Source of the DNA: Thermoanaerobaculia bacterium
GTDB lineage: Bacteria > Acidobacteriota > Thermoanaerobaculia > Multivoradales > J023
NCBI GenBank assembly: GCA_028066595.1
Contig: JALCBJ010000012.1
Coordinates: 20,633-84,632 of the forward strand
DNA: 64,000 nt
Direction of reading: 5' to 3'
Below, in pieces: positions 52,970-60,722 of this stretch. The translations under genes and the position numbers were made by a program. The notes below the pieces were generated by a model, which was given only the letters and a program-made list of their open reading frames with translations, did not search any database and was not told the origin of the DNA. Every line of letters starts with the position of its first letter. Within the stretch, counting starts at the first letter, position 1.

Positions 52970-54826
52970 ATGGCGAACGATGTCCTTCTCACCTGCGAAG
53001 GCCTGGCCAAGGCTTACGGTGCCGAGCCTCTCTTCGAAGGGCTGAGCTTCACGCTCTTCGGCGGCGACCATGCAGGCCTCGTGGGGCCGAACGGTGCCGG
53101 CAAATCGACTCTGATGAAGATCCTTGCCGGCCTGGAGACCTCAGACTCGGGCACCCTGGCAGTGCGTAAGGGAGTACGGGTGGGCTATGTGCCCCAGGAT
53201 CCGAGCTTCCCGGCCGGATTGACGGCCGAGGAAGCGCTGCTGCATTCGCTGGACGACACCGAAGGGCTGGAGGAGTACGAACGCTTCCACCGTGTGGCCG
53301 TGGCTCTCGCCAAGGCGGGCTTCGAGGACCGGCAAGTGTCCGTCGACATTCTGTCGGGCGGTTGGCGCAAACGCCTGTCCATAGCCCGCGAGCTGGCCCG
53401 GGAGCCGGATGTCCTGCTCCTCGACGAGCCTACGAATCACCTAGACGTGGAGTCGACCCTCTGGCTCGAAGAGCTGTTGCAGGGTGAATCCGAGGCCTTC
53501 GTCGTCGTCAGCCACGATCGCTACTTCCTGGACAATGTCTGCCGTCGCATGCTCGAGATCGATCGTGTGTATCCGGAGGGCATTCTGGCGGTCGACGGTA
53601 GCTATGCCGACTTCCTGGAACGACGTGACGAGCTGTTGCAGCATCAGAAGCGCTATCAGGAGACCTTGGCCAACCTGGTACGCCGCGAGGTTGAATGGCT
53701 GCGCCGGGGGCCCAAGGCGCGGACCTCGAAGTCCAGCTCGCGCATCCAGCAGGCGGAGGGATTGATCGACGCACTGGCGGAATCGAAATCGCGCCTCGGC
53801 TCGGCGGGTGACGGCCGTGGCCGGTCTGCGGGAATCGACTTCGACGCTTCGGAGCGCAGGAGCAAGCGGCTCTGGGAGTGTAAGGGTCTTTCGAAGTCCT
53901 TGGGAACCGAGGAGACCGGGATCCTGAGGATCGTCCGAGACCTGGACTTGCTGCTCTCCCCCGGGCATCGACTAGGAATCCTAGGACCCAACGGCTCCGG
54001 CAAGACGACGCTGTTGCGCCTCATCGTAGCCGAGTTGGAGCCCGATGCCGGCAGCGTGCGTACGGCTCCTGGGCTACGCGTCGCCTACTTCGAACAGAAT
54101 CGCGAGAGTCTCGACCCAGACCTCACACTACGTCGTGCCTTGGCTCCCCGGGGCGACTCCCTGATCTACCGCGACCGCGTCATCCACGTCGCCAGCTGGG
54201 CCCGGCGCTTCCTGTTCCAGCCGGAGCAACTCGACATGCCTGTGAGCGGCCTTTCGGGTGGCGAGCGAGCGCGTATCGTCCTCTCGCGCCTCATGCTTCA
54301 GCCGGCCGATCTGCTGGTGCTCGACGAGCCGACCAACGACCTCGACATTCCCACCCTCGACGTGCTCGAAGAGGCTCTTCTGGAGTTCCCCGGCGCCATC
54401 GTGTTGGTCACCCACGACCGCTATCTCCTCGACCGGATCTCGACTCGTATTCTCGCGCTCGAGGGTGACGGCCGCACGCAGTTCTACGCCGACGTGGCGC
54501 AGTGGCAAGATCATCGCGAGGAGCGCCGGACGGCGGAGCGCCGTGCACGGCAGAGACAGGCGCGGGATCAGGCAGAGAAGTCCAAGCCGGCCGCGCCCAA
54601 GCGCAAACGTCTGAGCTACAAGGACAAGCTGGAGTTCGAGTCGATGGAGGAACGGGTGCTGGAAGCAGAGGAGCGTGCCGCGGCCGCCCAAGCGGCAACC
54701 GAGGATCCGGCTGTCGCCACCGACGCCGCGGCTCTGCACGAGCGCTTTCAGGAGCTCGCCACGGCGCAGCAAGAGGTGGAGCGGCTCTATGCGCGGTGGG
54801 CCGAGCTAGAGGAGATGGCAGGATGA
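52970..54826 (+). CDS. ABC-F family ATPase, Uup-like
   Basis: The start ATG 52970 gives the standard ABC-F beginning (MANDVLLTCEGLAKAYG); the upstream extension to 52826 is in the VanZ gene. Two ATPase domains without membrane segments: GPNGAGKST (about residue 40), LSGGWRKRLSIA, DEPTNHLD; and GPNGSGKTT (about 341), LSGGERARIVLS, DEPTNDLD. An interdomain helical linker and a basic C-terminal tail with heptad character (about 530-618, KRLSYKDKLEFE) match the Uup subfamily. These proteins act on ribosomes or on nascent chains and some confer antibiotic protection. Its TGA overlaps the next ATG (ATGA). Confidence 0.9.
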   Translation: MANDVLLTCEGLAKAYGAEPLFEGLSFTLFGGDHAGLVGPNGAGKSTLMKILAGLETSDSGTLAVRKGVRVGYVPQDPSFPAGLTAEEALLHSLDDTEGLEEYERFHRVAVALAKAGFEDRQVSVDILSGGWRKRLSIARELAREPDVLLLDEPTNHLDVESTLWLEELLQGESEAFVVVSHDRYFLDNVCRRMLEIDRVYPEGILAVDGSYADFLERRDELLQHQKRYQETLANLVRREVEWLRRGPKARTSKSSSRIQQAEGLIDALAESKSRLGSAGDGRGRSAGIDFDASERRSKRLWECKGLSKSLGTEETGILRIVRDLDLLLSPGHRLGILGPNGSGKTTLLRLIVAELEPDAGSVRTAPGLRVAYFEQNRESLDPDLTLRRALAPRGDSLIYRDRVIHVASWARRFLFQPEQLDMPVSGLSGGERARIVLSRLMLQPADLLVLDEPTNDLDIPTLDVLEEALLEFPGAIVLVTHDRYLLDRISTRILALEGDGRTQFYADVAQWQDHREERRTAERRARQRQARDQAEKSKPAAPKRKRLSYKDKLEFESMEERVLEAEERAAAAQAATEDPAVATDAAALHERFQELATAQQEVERLYARWAELEEMAG

Positions 54827-56019
54827 AAGGTAGTTTGAAGTCGAAAGCCCATACTCGCCGCTTGCTTTTCTCGCTGGTTGCGCTCGCCGTAGTCGCTGCT
54901 GTGGCCTACGCCGCCGGCCGCCCTGCGCTCCTCGCCGAGGTGGAGAGTCGCTTCAACCACACCCTCACCCCGGGATCCATCGCGGTCTCCGACACGGCGC
55001 AGCGCCTGCACGAAGAAGCCTTGATCGTCGACCTTCACGCCGACTCGCTGCTCTGGGGCCGCGATCTACTCGAGCGGTCAGAGCAGGGTCACGTCGACGT
55101 CCCGCGCCTGAGAAGGGGTGGGGTGGCACTCCAGGTCTTCGGTCTGGTGACCCAATCGCCCGACGGACAGAACTACGATCGAAATGCCGCCGATTCTGAC
55201 CGTATCCGAATGTTGGTGATGGCCACCGGCTGGCCGCCGTGGACCTGGAATAACTACCATCGGCGAGCTCTTCATCAACTGGGCCGACTGGCGGAAACAG
55301 TGAAAAATTCCGACGGCGCGCTGCGCTGGATCGAAAGCCGCCGCGATCTGCAGGAGCTGGTCGCCGCCCGGCGTGCCGGTGCCGCTGAGATCGGGGTTTT
55401 CGGCGGTCTAGAAGGCGCCCATGCCGCCGCGAACGTGAAGGAACTGAAAGAGCTGCATTCGGCCGGACTGCGAATGCTCGGTCTCGCCCACTTCATCGAC
55501 AATCCGCTGGCGGGCTCCGCCCATGGCGTCGACAAATACGGCCTGACCGAGGAAGGGAGGGTCGTGGTGCGGGAAGCGCAGCGGTTGGGCATCGTCGTCG
55601 ACCTGGCCCACGCATCGAAGCGGACCGTCCGTGACGTGCTGGAACTGGCAACCCGGCCCGTGGTGGTTTCCCACGGGGGTGTCCGGGGAACTTGCCCGGG
55701 TTCGCGCACCCTGAGTGACTCTCAGTTGCGGGGCATCGCAGCCACTGGTGGCGTGGTCGGGATCGGCTTCTTCGAGGGCGCCGTGTGCGGCTCGGATGTA
55801 CCGAGCATCGTACGTGCGATCCGGTACGCGATCCGGGTGGCCGGTGCCGATCACGTGGCCCTCGGCTCCGACTTCGATGGCTCCGTGACCACACCGTTCG
55901 ATGCGTCGGGCTTGCCGGTACTTACCGAAGCTCTGCTCGAATCCGGTCTGCCTGCGGAAACGGTCCGGAAGGTGCTCGGCGAGAACGCACTTCGCGTCTT
56001 CTCGGAAGCATTGCCCTGA
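54823..56019 (+). CDS. Membrane dipeptidase (M19) with N-terminal anchor
   Basis: The start ATG 54823 overlaps the ABC-F stop and has GAGGAG nearby. An N-terminal membrane segment (LLFSLVALAVVAAVAYAAG) anchors or exports the protein. Zinc-ligand motifs of the renal dipeptidase family are present: VDLHADSL (His, Asp), GGLEGAHAA (Glu), VVDLAHAS (His), VVVSHGG (His), ALGSDFDG (Asp). The enzyme cleaves dipeptides, including some with D-residues, in a metal-dependent way. The length of 398 residues fits. The C-terminus is intact (EALP). Coupling to the ABC-F gene is likely but no shared pathway is obvious. Confidence 0.9.
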   Translation: MKGSLKSKAHTRRLLFSLVALAVVAAVAYAAGRPALLAEVESRFNHTLTPGSIAVSDTAQRLHEEALIVDLHADSLLWGRDLLERSEQGHVDVPRLRRGGVALQVFGLVTQSPDGQNYDRNAADSDRIRMLVMATGWPPWTWNNYHRRALHQLGRLAETVKNSDGALRWIESRRDLQELVAARRAGAAEIGVFGGLEGAHAAANVKELKELHSAGLRMLGLAHFIDNPLAGSAHGVDKYGLTEEGRVVVREAQRLGIVVDLAHASKRTVRDVLELATRPVVVSHGGVRGTCPGSRTLSDSQLRGIAATGGVVGIGFFEGAVCGSDVPSIVRAIRYAIRVAGADHVALGSDFDGSVTTPFDASGLPVLTEALLESGLPAETVRKVLGENALRVFSEALP

Positions 56020-56051
56020 CGCCGCCGCTGCGAGCCGGACTCGCTTCGTCG

Positions 56052-57914
56052 TCAGGATTCGCTGACCGGCTCGTCGCTGCCTCCGATGGATCGATCGGGC
56101 ACGAGATCCACCTGGTACCCTCGCTCGCGCAGGAATTCGAGGAGCCGTTCGCGGACCTCGCGGCCCGTGGGCAGATCCGTTTCGTCGCACGGTGCCGAGT
56201 GATCCACCAGGTCCGCGATCTCGAGGTGGCCTGACATCAAGTCCAGCTCCCAGCGCCGCTGGCAGACCATGGCCATCACTCGGGTCGGGCCGCCTACGGA
56301 CACTCCGAGGATCGGAAGGCCCTCGTCGAGGTCCCTCGAACCGACAATGACGATGGGGCGTAGCTTGGAACGTGATCGCAGCAACGAGGTTCCTTCCATC
56401 CACTCCGGCACCTCCACTCCCAGGGCGTCGAGGACGGTCGGAGGAATGTCGAGGTTCTGCGCGTTCCGGCGCAGCTCCAGGCTGCCGGCGTCGACGTCGG
56501 ATCCTTCCGGAAGACGCAAGATCAGCGGCAGGCGCCGTCGCGCGTCGTGATCCGGACCGTGGTCCGACCAAAAAACCACGAGAGCATCGCGGGGTTCGGC
56601 ATTCACTCCTTGGCGTAGCCCGAGCAAGTACCGTAGATAGTTGTCGAGCACTGCCGGGTCACCCCGCAGATGGGCCATGACGAAAACCGGTGCGTCCGAC
56701 TCCCGAAGCAGATCGAGGACGCCGCCGAACAGCTCCTCGTCTCGCTCCGACACGTCGGGAGTCGCGGGTAGCTCCACCAGGTCTCCGCCTAAGGAGTGGA
56801 GCACACGGTCGTGAAGCCGGTGCCACATGAGCTCGAGGAAGAAGGCCGTCCAATCGAGCCTGCCGTCGGCGCTTTCCAGCAGGGCGTCGAGGCGGCCGGG
56901 TCTGCCGGGTCGGTCGTTGTGGACGTCGAAGCCGCCTCGCAGGTTCCATTCCGCCGGATCGACGTGGAAGTTGGGGCCCTTGAGATACGTGCGGTAGCCC
57001 AACTGTTTGAGGATGGCGGGAAGGTGTCGGTAGCTGTCGGCGCCGCGCAGGGAATGTCTACCGTTCAGCTTGCGACTACTGAGGGGATGGCGGCCCGTGG
57101 CAACCGAGGGGACGGATCCTGCCGTACGGTCCGCGTTGGCGAAGACGTTCTCGAATACGGCACCTTCGTTCGCGAGGCGGCTCAGCGTCGGCTCGCCACC
57201 CGGATTCTCCTCATGGGAGTCCAAGTAGAGCTGAAACGCTTCGGCAGGCAAGGCCTCGGCACTGACGACGAAGACGTCCGGCAGTTCGCTTGACCGCTGC
57301 ACACTGGCCCAGTCGGAGGGATCGAGCGAATAGCCGTCTTTCCATGGCAGGAGAAGCCACGCGAGCGCTGACAGTCCCAACAAAAAGCCCGCGGCCCTTG
57401 TAAGGGTTGGGAGACGGCGGGTGCGCGAAAGGGCATCGATCCAGTCGGAGACCCGCAGCAGAACGAACCCCAGCGCACAATAGAGCAGCACGCCGTAGAT
57501 CCACCGCTCGGGTCCGCGTTGGGTGAGGGCACCGAAGCCGAAGAGCGTGACGGTGAAGTTGTCCACCAGCAGGAATACCGTCGCCGTCAGCAGCATTGCT
57601 GGGAGTGAAGCCAGCGGGAGCCGCGCCAGGGGGCGCAACAGCCTCTCCAACAGATCGAGCCCCCTCGCCTGCGCCCAGGCGAAGAGCGCCGCCGGAAGTG
57701 CCGCCGGGATCGTCAACAGCCAGCCTGCCAGCACCAGCGGTAGCGGCGCCAGGGCCAGAACCCAGAGCCGCTCGAGCGCACCGAGATAGGAGAGGAACGA
57801 GATCTTCGTGACTTGGAACAGCCACTCCAGGCCGACGTGCGCGAAGACGAGGACAGCCCAGAGAAGCGCCGTCGCTCTGATCCAGCTACGCGACCTGTCC
57901 ATCGGCCGCGTCAT
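56052..57914 (-). CDS. LtaS/sulfatase-like membrane hydrolase
   Basis: Five or so membrane segments in the first 200 residues (LLWAVLVFAHVGLEWLF, LWVLALAPLPLVLAGWLL, LASLPAMLLTATVFLLVDN, GVLLYCALGFVLLRV, AAGFLLGLSALAWLLLPW) are followed by an alkaline-phosphatase-superfamily domain. The metal-binding motifs are VFVVSAEALP (Glu, about 245), the nucleophile region ADRTAGSVPSVATG (Thr, about 275) and FWSDHGPDHD (about 450). This layout resembles lipoteichoic-acid synthase or phosphoglycerol/phosphoethanolamine transferases of the cell envelope. ATG 57914 is chosen; the frame extends to 58016 over the DJ-1 gene. It is separated by 38 bp from the upstream DJ-1 gene. Confidence 0.8.
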   Translation of the reverse strand: MTRPMDRSRSWIRATALLWAVLVFAHVGLEWLFQVTKISFLSYLGALERLWVLALAPLPLVLAGWLLTIPAALPAALFAWAQARGLDLLERLLRPLARLPLASLPAMLLTATVFLLVDNFTVTLFGFGALTQRGPERWIYGVLLYCALGFVLLRVSDWIDALSRTRRLPTLTRAAGFLLGLSALAWLLLPWKDGYSLDPSDWASVQRSSELPDVFVVSAEALPAEAFQLYLDSHEENPGGEPTLSRLANEGAVFENVFANADRTAGSVPSVATGRHPLSSRKLNGRHSLRGADSYRHLPAILKQLGYRTYLKGPNFHVDPAEWNLRGGFDVHNDRPGRPGRLDALLESADGRLDWTAFFLELMWHRLHDRVLHSLGGDLVELPATPDVSERDEELFGGVLDLLRESDAPVFVMAHLRGDPAVLDNYLRYLLGLRQGVNAEPRDALVVFWSDHGPDHDARRRLPLILRLPEGSDVDAGSLELRRNAQNLDIPPTVLDALGVEVPEWMEGTSLLRSRSKLRPIVIVGSRDLDEGLPILGVSVGGPTRVMAMVCQRRWELDLMSGHLEIADLVDHSAPCDETDLPTGREVRERLLEFLRERGYQVDLVPDRSIGGSDEPVSES

Positions 57915-57952
57915 TTCCAGGCGGCTCTGTTCACGCGATGCGGATCGAACGA

Positions 57953-58705
57953 TCAGTTGTCTGCTTCGGAGCGATCCACCACGAGGTGTGGAAGGGTGGA
58001 CAGGTCCCAAGGCCAAACCAGTCCGCGGGCCGAGTCCCTGGCGTGCTCGACTCCGTAGATGTGCTCGACGAGCCAGAACGCGGGCTCGTAGCTCATGCCA
58101 CCCCCGACGGAGGTGACGTACTTTCCGTCGACCACCATGCGGACATCGTCACGCACGTCGACTTTCGGAAACATCTCGGCAAGCTGCTCTCGATCACCCG
58201 GATAGGTGGTGGCCACGCGACCGTCGAGAACACCGGTCGCCGCCAAGGGGAAGGCGCCGTCACAGACCGTGATCACCCATTCGGCTTCGGCCACCGCTTT
58301 CTTGACCCAACCCATGTAGACCTTGTCTTCGAGGTCGCGATCGAGGGAGCCATCGGTCGAAGGGATGATCAGAATGTCGACCTCCGGCGCCGTCGCAAAG
58401 CTGTAGTGGGCGTCGACCACCAACCCCTCGAACGTGGTGACAGGCTCGCCGTCCGGCGACACGACCGCTGTCGCTACGTAGTCGGATTCGTCGCGAAAGA
58501 TGGAGTGCTGTAGCACGTCATAGGGCGCCATCAGCTCCGAGTTGTAGACGCCATCGACCACCACGAAGAGGGCGTTGCGAATCTTCTTGCCCTCAGCATC
58601 CTTGCTGGTCGGAATCTGCGCCGTTGCGCCGACGGGGGCCAAGACCGCGAGCAGGGTGGGTAGCAAGACCGCCGACCACCGACTCTTGCTCACCCTGGTG
58701 GTCAT
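57953..58705 (-). CDS. Exported DJ-1/PfpI-family protein
   Basis: ATG 58705 overlaps the TGA of the S1-domain gene; a GTG three bases earlier could also serve. A signal peptide (WSAVLLPTLLAVLAPVGATA) is followed by a DJ-1/PfpI fold: ALFVVVDGVYNSELMAPYDV, DILIIPSTDG, and the nucleophile elbow WVITVCDGAFPLAATG (Cys, about residue 147). The acidic residue (ELMAPYD) that often activates the Cys is present. Family roles include glyoxalase, deglycase, protease or chaperone; the export signal argues for a periplasmic function. It is coupled to the cytoplasmic S1-domain protein gene. Confidence 0.83.
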   Translation of the reverse strand: MTTRVSKSRWSAVLLPTLLAVLAPVGATAQIPTSKDAEGKKIRNALFVVVDGVYNSELMAPYDVLQHSIFRDESDYVATAVVSPDGEPVTTFEGLVVDAHYSFATAPEVDILIIPSTDGSLDRDLEDKVYMGWVKKAVAEAEWVITVCDGAFPLAATGVLDGRVATTYPGDREQLAEMFPKVDVRDDVRMVVDGKYVTSVGGGMSYEPAFWLVEHIYGVEHARDSARGLVWPWDLSTLPHLVVDRSEADN

Positions 58706-60459
58706 CACGCGGTGGGGATCTGATCTTTGATCTTTGCGAGGGCGGCAGCCATGGCGTTCAGACCCGAGGGCGCTTCCCTTTGCTGCTTCTTGTATTCCTT
58801 GTAGTCGACGTTGCTTCCTTCAGCAGTCGACTGCTCGGTGCCCAAGGAGATCCGCTTTCGGCCCGTATCGATGGCCAGTACTTTGACGCTGACTTCCTTG
58901 CCCGCGTGGTACTGGCGCTTGGGGTTGCCGACTCCACCGAGCATCGAGAAAGGCAGCAGGCCTGTGAGGCCGGGCTCCAGCTCGATGAAGGCGCCGAAAT
59001 CCGCGACACGCTCGACCGTGCCGGTGACCAGCTCGCCCTCGGGATACCGGTCGGTGATGCCTTGCCAGGGATTACCTTCGGCCACTGGGCGCATCGACAA
59101 AGACAAGCGTCGCCGTTTGCGATCCACCTCGTGGACCCAACCTTCGACTTCGAGACCTTCGGATACCTCGTCGGATTCGAGGGACTTGCCGTACGGAAGA
59201 CGCGAAACGTGGATCAGCCCTTCGAGACCCGGTTCGACCTCGACGAATACTCCGAATTCGGCCTTGCGCACGACGATGCCCTTGAACTCTTGGCCCTTCT
59301 CGAAGCGTTCCGCGACACTTTCCCATGGGTCGTCTTCCAGGCGTTTCATCGACAGAGAGATGCGTTTGCCGCCCTTCTCTACCTTGAGTACCTGGACTTC
59401 CACTTCCTGGCCCTTCTTCACCACTTCGTCGGCACGGTCAACCCGTTTGCGACTGAGCTCAGAGATGTGAACGAGGCCCTCGATGCGGCCGCCGAGATCG
59501 ACGAAGGCGCCGAACTCGGTGATGGAGCTCACGCGCCCTTTCATGACCTTCCCCGGGGACAGCAACTCCTTGATCTTCGCGGCTTGGGCAGCGCGGTCGG
59601 CTTTGATCGCAGCTGCGCGGGAGACGACGATGCGCTTGCCGTCTTCCTGCACCTCGATGACGCGGAAAGGGAACGTCTTGTCGACGTAGTTCTTGGGATT
59701 GCGGGGATTGCCGATCTCGATCATGGAGACCGGACAGAACGCGGCGACGCGTCCGAGGGCAACGTGGTAGCCGCCTTTGTTCCAACCGATCACCTTGCCG
59801 TCGACACTGATCTGAGCCTCCAGGGCAGCGCGCAACTCGGCCAGCTCGGCTTCGTGCTGAGGATCCATCGGCGGCGCGGGCTTCTTGGCTCTCGCCTCTT
59901 CTGCCTTGGCCTCTTCAGCAGGCGCGTCCTCAGCCTTGGCTTCCTCGGTTGTTACCTCTTCTGCCTTGGCCTCTTCAACAGGCGTGTCCTCAGCCTTGGC
60001 TTCCTCGGTTGTTACCTCTTCTGCCTTGGCCTCTTCGGCAGGCGCGTCCTCAGCCTTGGCTTCCTCGGCTGCTGCCTCTTCTGCCTCGGCCGCTTCCGCC
60101 GGTGCTTCCTCGGCAGTTGCGTCCTCCACTTTGGCTTCCTCGGCTATCGCTTCTTCCTCGACCGAGGTCGTCTCGTCGCTAGTCGGCGTTTCCTCGGGAG
60201 CCGATTCGGCCTGTGCCAGTGCCGTGGGTTCTTCGGCCGTGGACTGAGCCACCGTCTCTTCGGCCGGCGGAGCCGAGTCTTCCTCTGGCACTGCCTCCGG
60301 CTCGTTGCTCTCGGCCGAGGCCGCTTCTTCTGTCAGCGCTTCTTCGGCTGCAGGCTCTGCGGTCTCTTCGTCCGACGCCGTGGCAGGCTGGGGATCGGCC
60401 TGCTGTGCGGCGTCTTCGTTCTGAATTTCGTTGGACTCGGTGGTGGTGGAGTCGGACAT
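58705..60459 (-). CDS. RNA-binding protein with four S1 domains and Glu/Ala-rich N-terminal repeats
   Basis: The ATG at 60459 has GAGGACAG before it. The first about 205 residues are extremely rich in Glu and Ala with an internal repeat of 20 residues (EEAKAEDAPAEEAKAEEVTT). Four S1 domains follow from about 216: a degenerate first one (ISVDGKVIGWNKGGYHVALG), then KGRVSSITEFGAFVDLG, KGIVVRKAEFGVFVEVE and TGTVERVADFGAFIELE. This is the layout of ribosomal protein S1-like translation factors, but with fewer S1 domains than the six of E. coli S1 and with an acidic tail at the wrong end. It probably acts in the cytoplasm on mRNA or ribosomes. The frame extends upstream to 60897 without support. 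Confidence 0.85.
   Translation of the reverse strand: MSDSTTTESNEIQNEDAAQQADPQPATASDEETAEPAAEEALTEEAASAESNEPEAVPEEDSAPPAEETVAQSTAEEPTALAQAESAPEETPTSDETTSVEEEAIAEEAKVEDATAEEAPAEAAEAEEAAAEEAKAEDAPAEEAKAEEVTTEEAKAEDTPVEEAKAEEVTTEEAKAEDAPAEEAKAEEARAKKPAPPMDPQHEAELAELRAALEAQISVDGKVIGWNKGGYHVALGRVAAFCPVSMIEIGNPRNPKNYVDKTFPFRVIEVQEDGKRIVVSRAAAIKADRAAQAAKIKELLSPGKVMKGRVSSITEFGAFVDLGGRIEGLVHISELSRKRVDRADEVVKKGQEVEVQVLKVEKGGKRISLSMKRLEDDPWESVAERFEKGQEFKGIVVRKAEFGVFVEVEPGLEGLIHVSRLPYGKSLESDEVSEGLEVEGWVHEVDRKRRRLSLSMRPVAEGNPWQGITDRYPEGELVTGTVERVADFGAFIELEPGLTGLLPFSMLGGVGNPKRQYHAGKEVSVKVLAIDTGRKRISLGTEQSTAEGSNVDYKEYKKQQREAPSGLNAMAAALAKIKDQIPTA
59893..60087 (-). repeat. Tandem 60-bp repeat in S1-domain gene
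   Basis: About 3.2 copies of a 60-bp unit encode 20 residues each (EEAKAEDAPAEEAKAEEVTT with slight variation). The first two copies differ by only a few bases. This type of repeat can change length by slippage. Confidence 0.85.
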
Positions 60460-60643
60460 GGCTGTCCTCGAGGGTCTGCTGGCGGAGGGAGGAAAGGAGA
60501 TGGAGCGGCGGCGGTTCCGCCGACTCGGCGTCACTCGGATTGCGCTGGGGGGGAGCGTGCGGGGCAGGTGCCAGGGTGCGCACCTCATCGTAGGGGGAAG
60601 GTGTCGTCGGACGAGACGCGTCGAAGACCCGCAGCGGGGCGAA

Positions 60644-60673
60644 GAGTATAGCGAAAGCGGTAGAGATTGTCCC
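60644..60673 (-). promoter_or_regulatory. Possible promoter of S1-domain gene
   Basis: On the minus strand GGGACA (60673-60668) and TATACT (60649-60644) are 18 bp apart, about 185 bp before the ATG. The -10 is good, the -35 moderate. Confidence 0.35.
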
Positions 60674-60722
60674 GGGCGACATGCGTCGCAGGGAGGTCGG
60701 AACAGCCTCGGAGTAGACCGCT

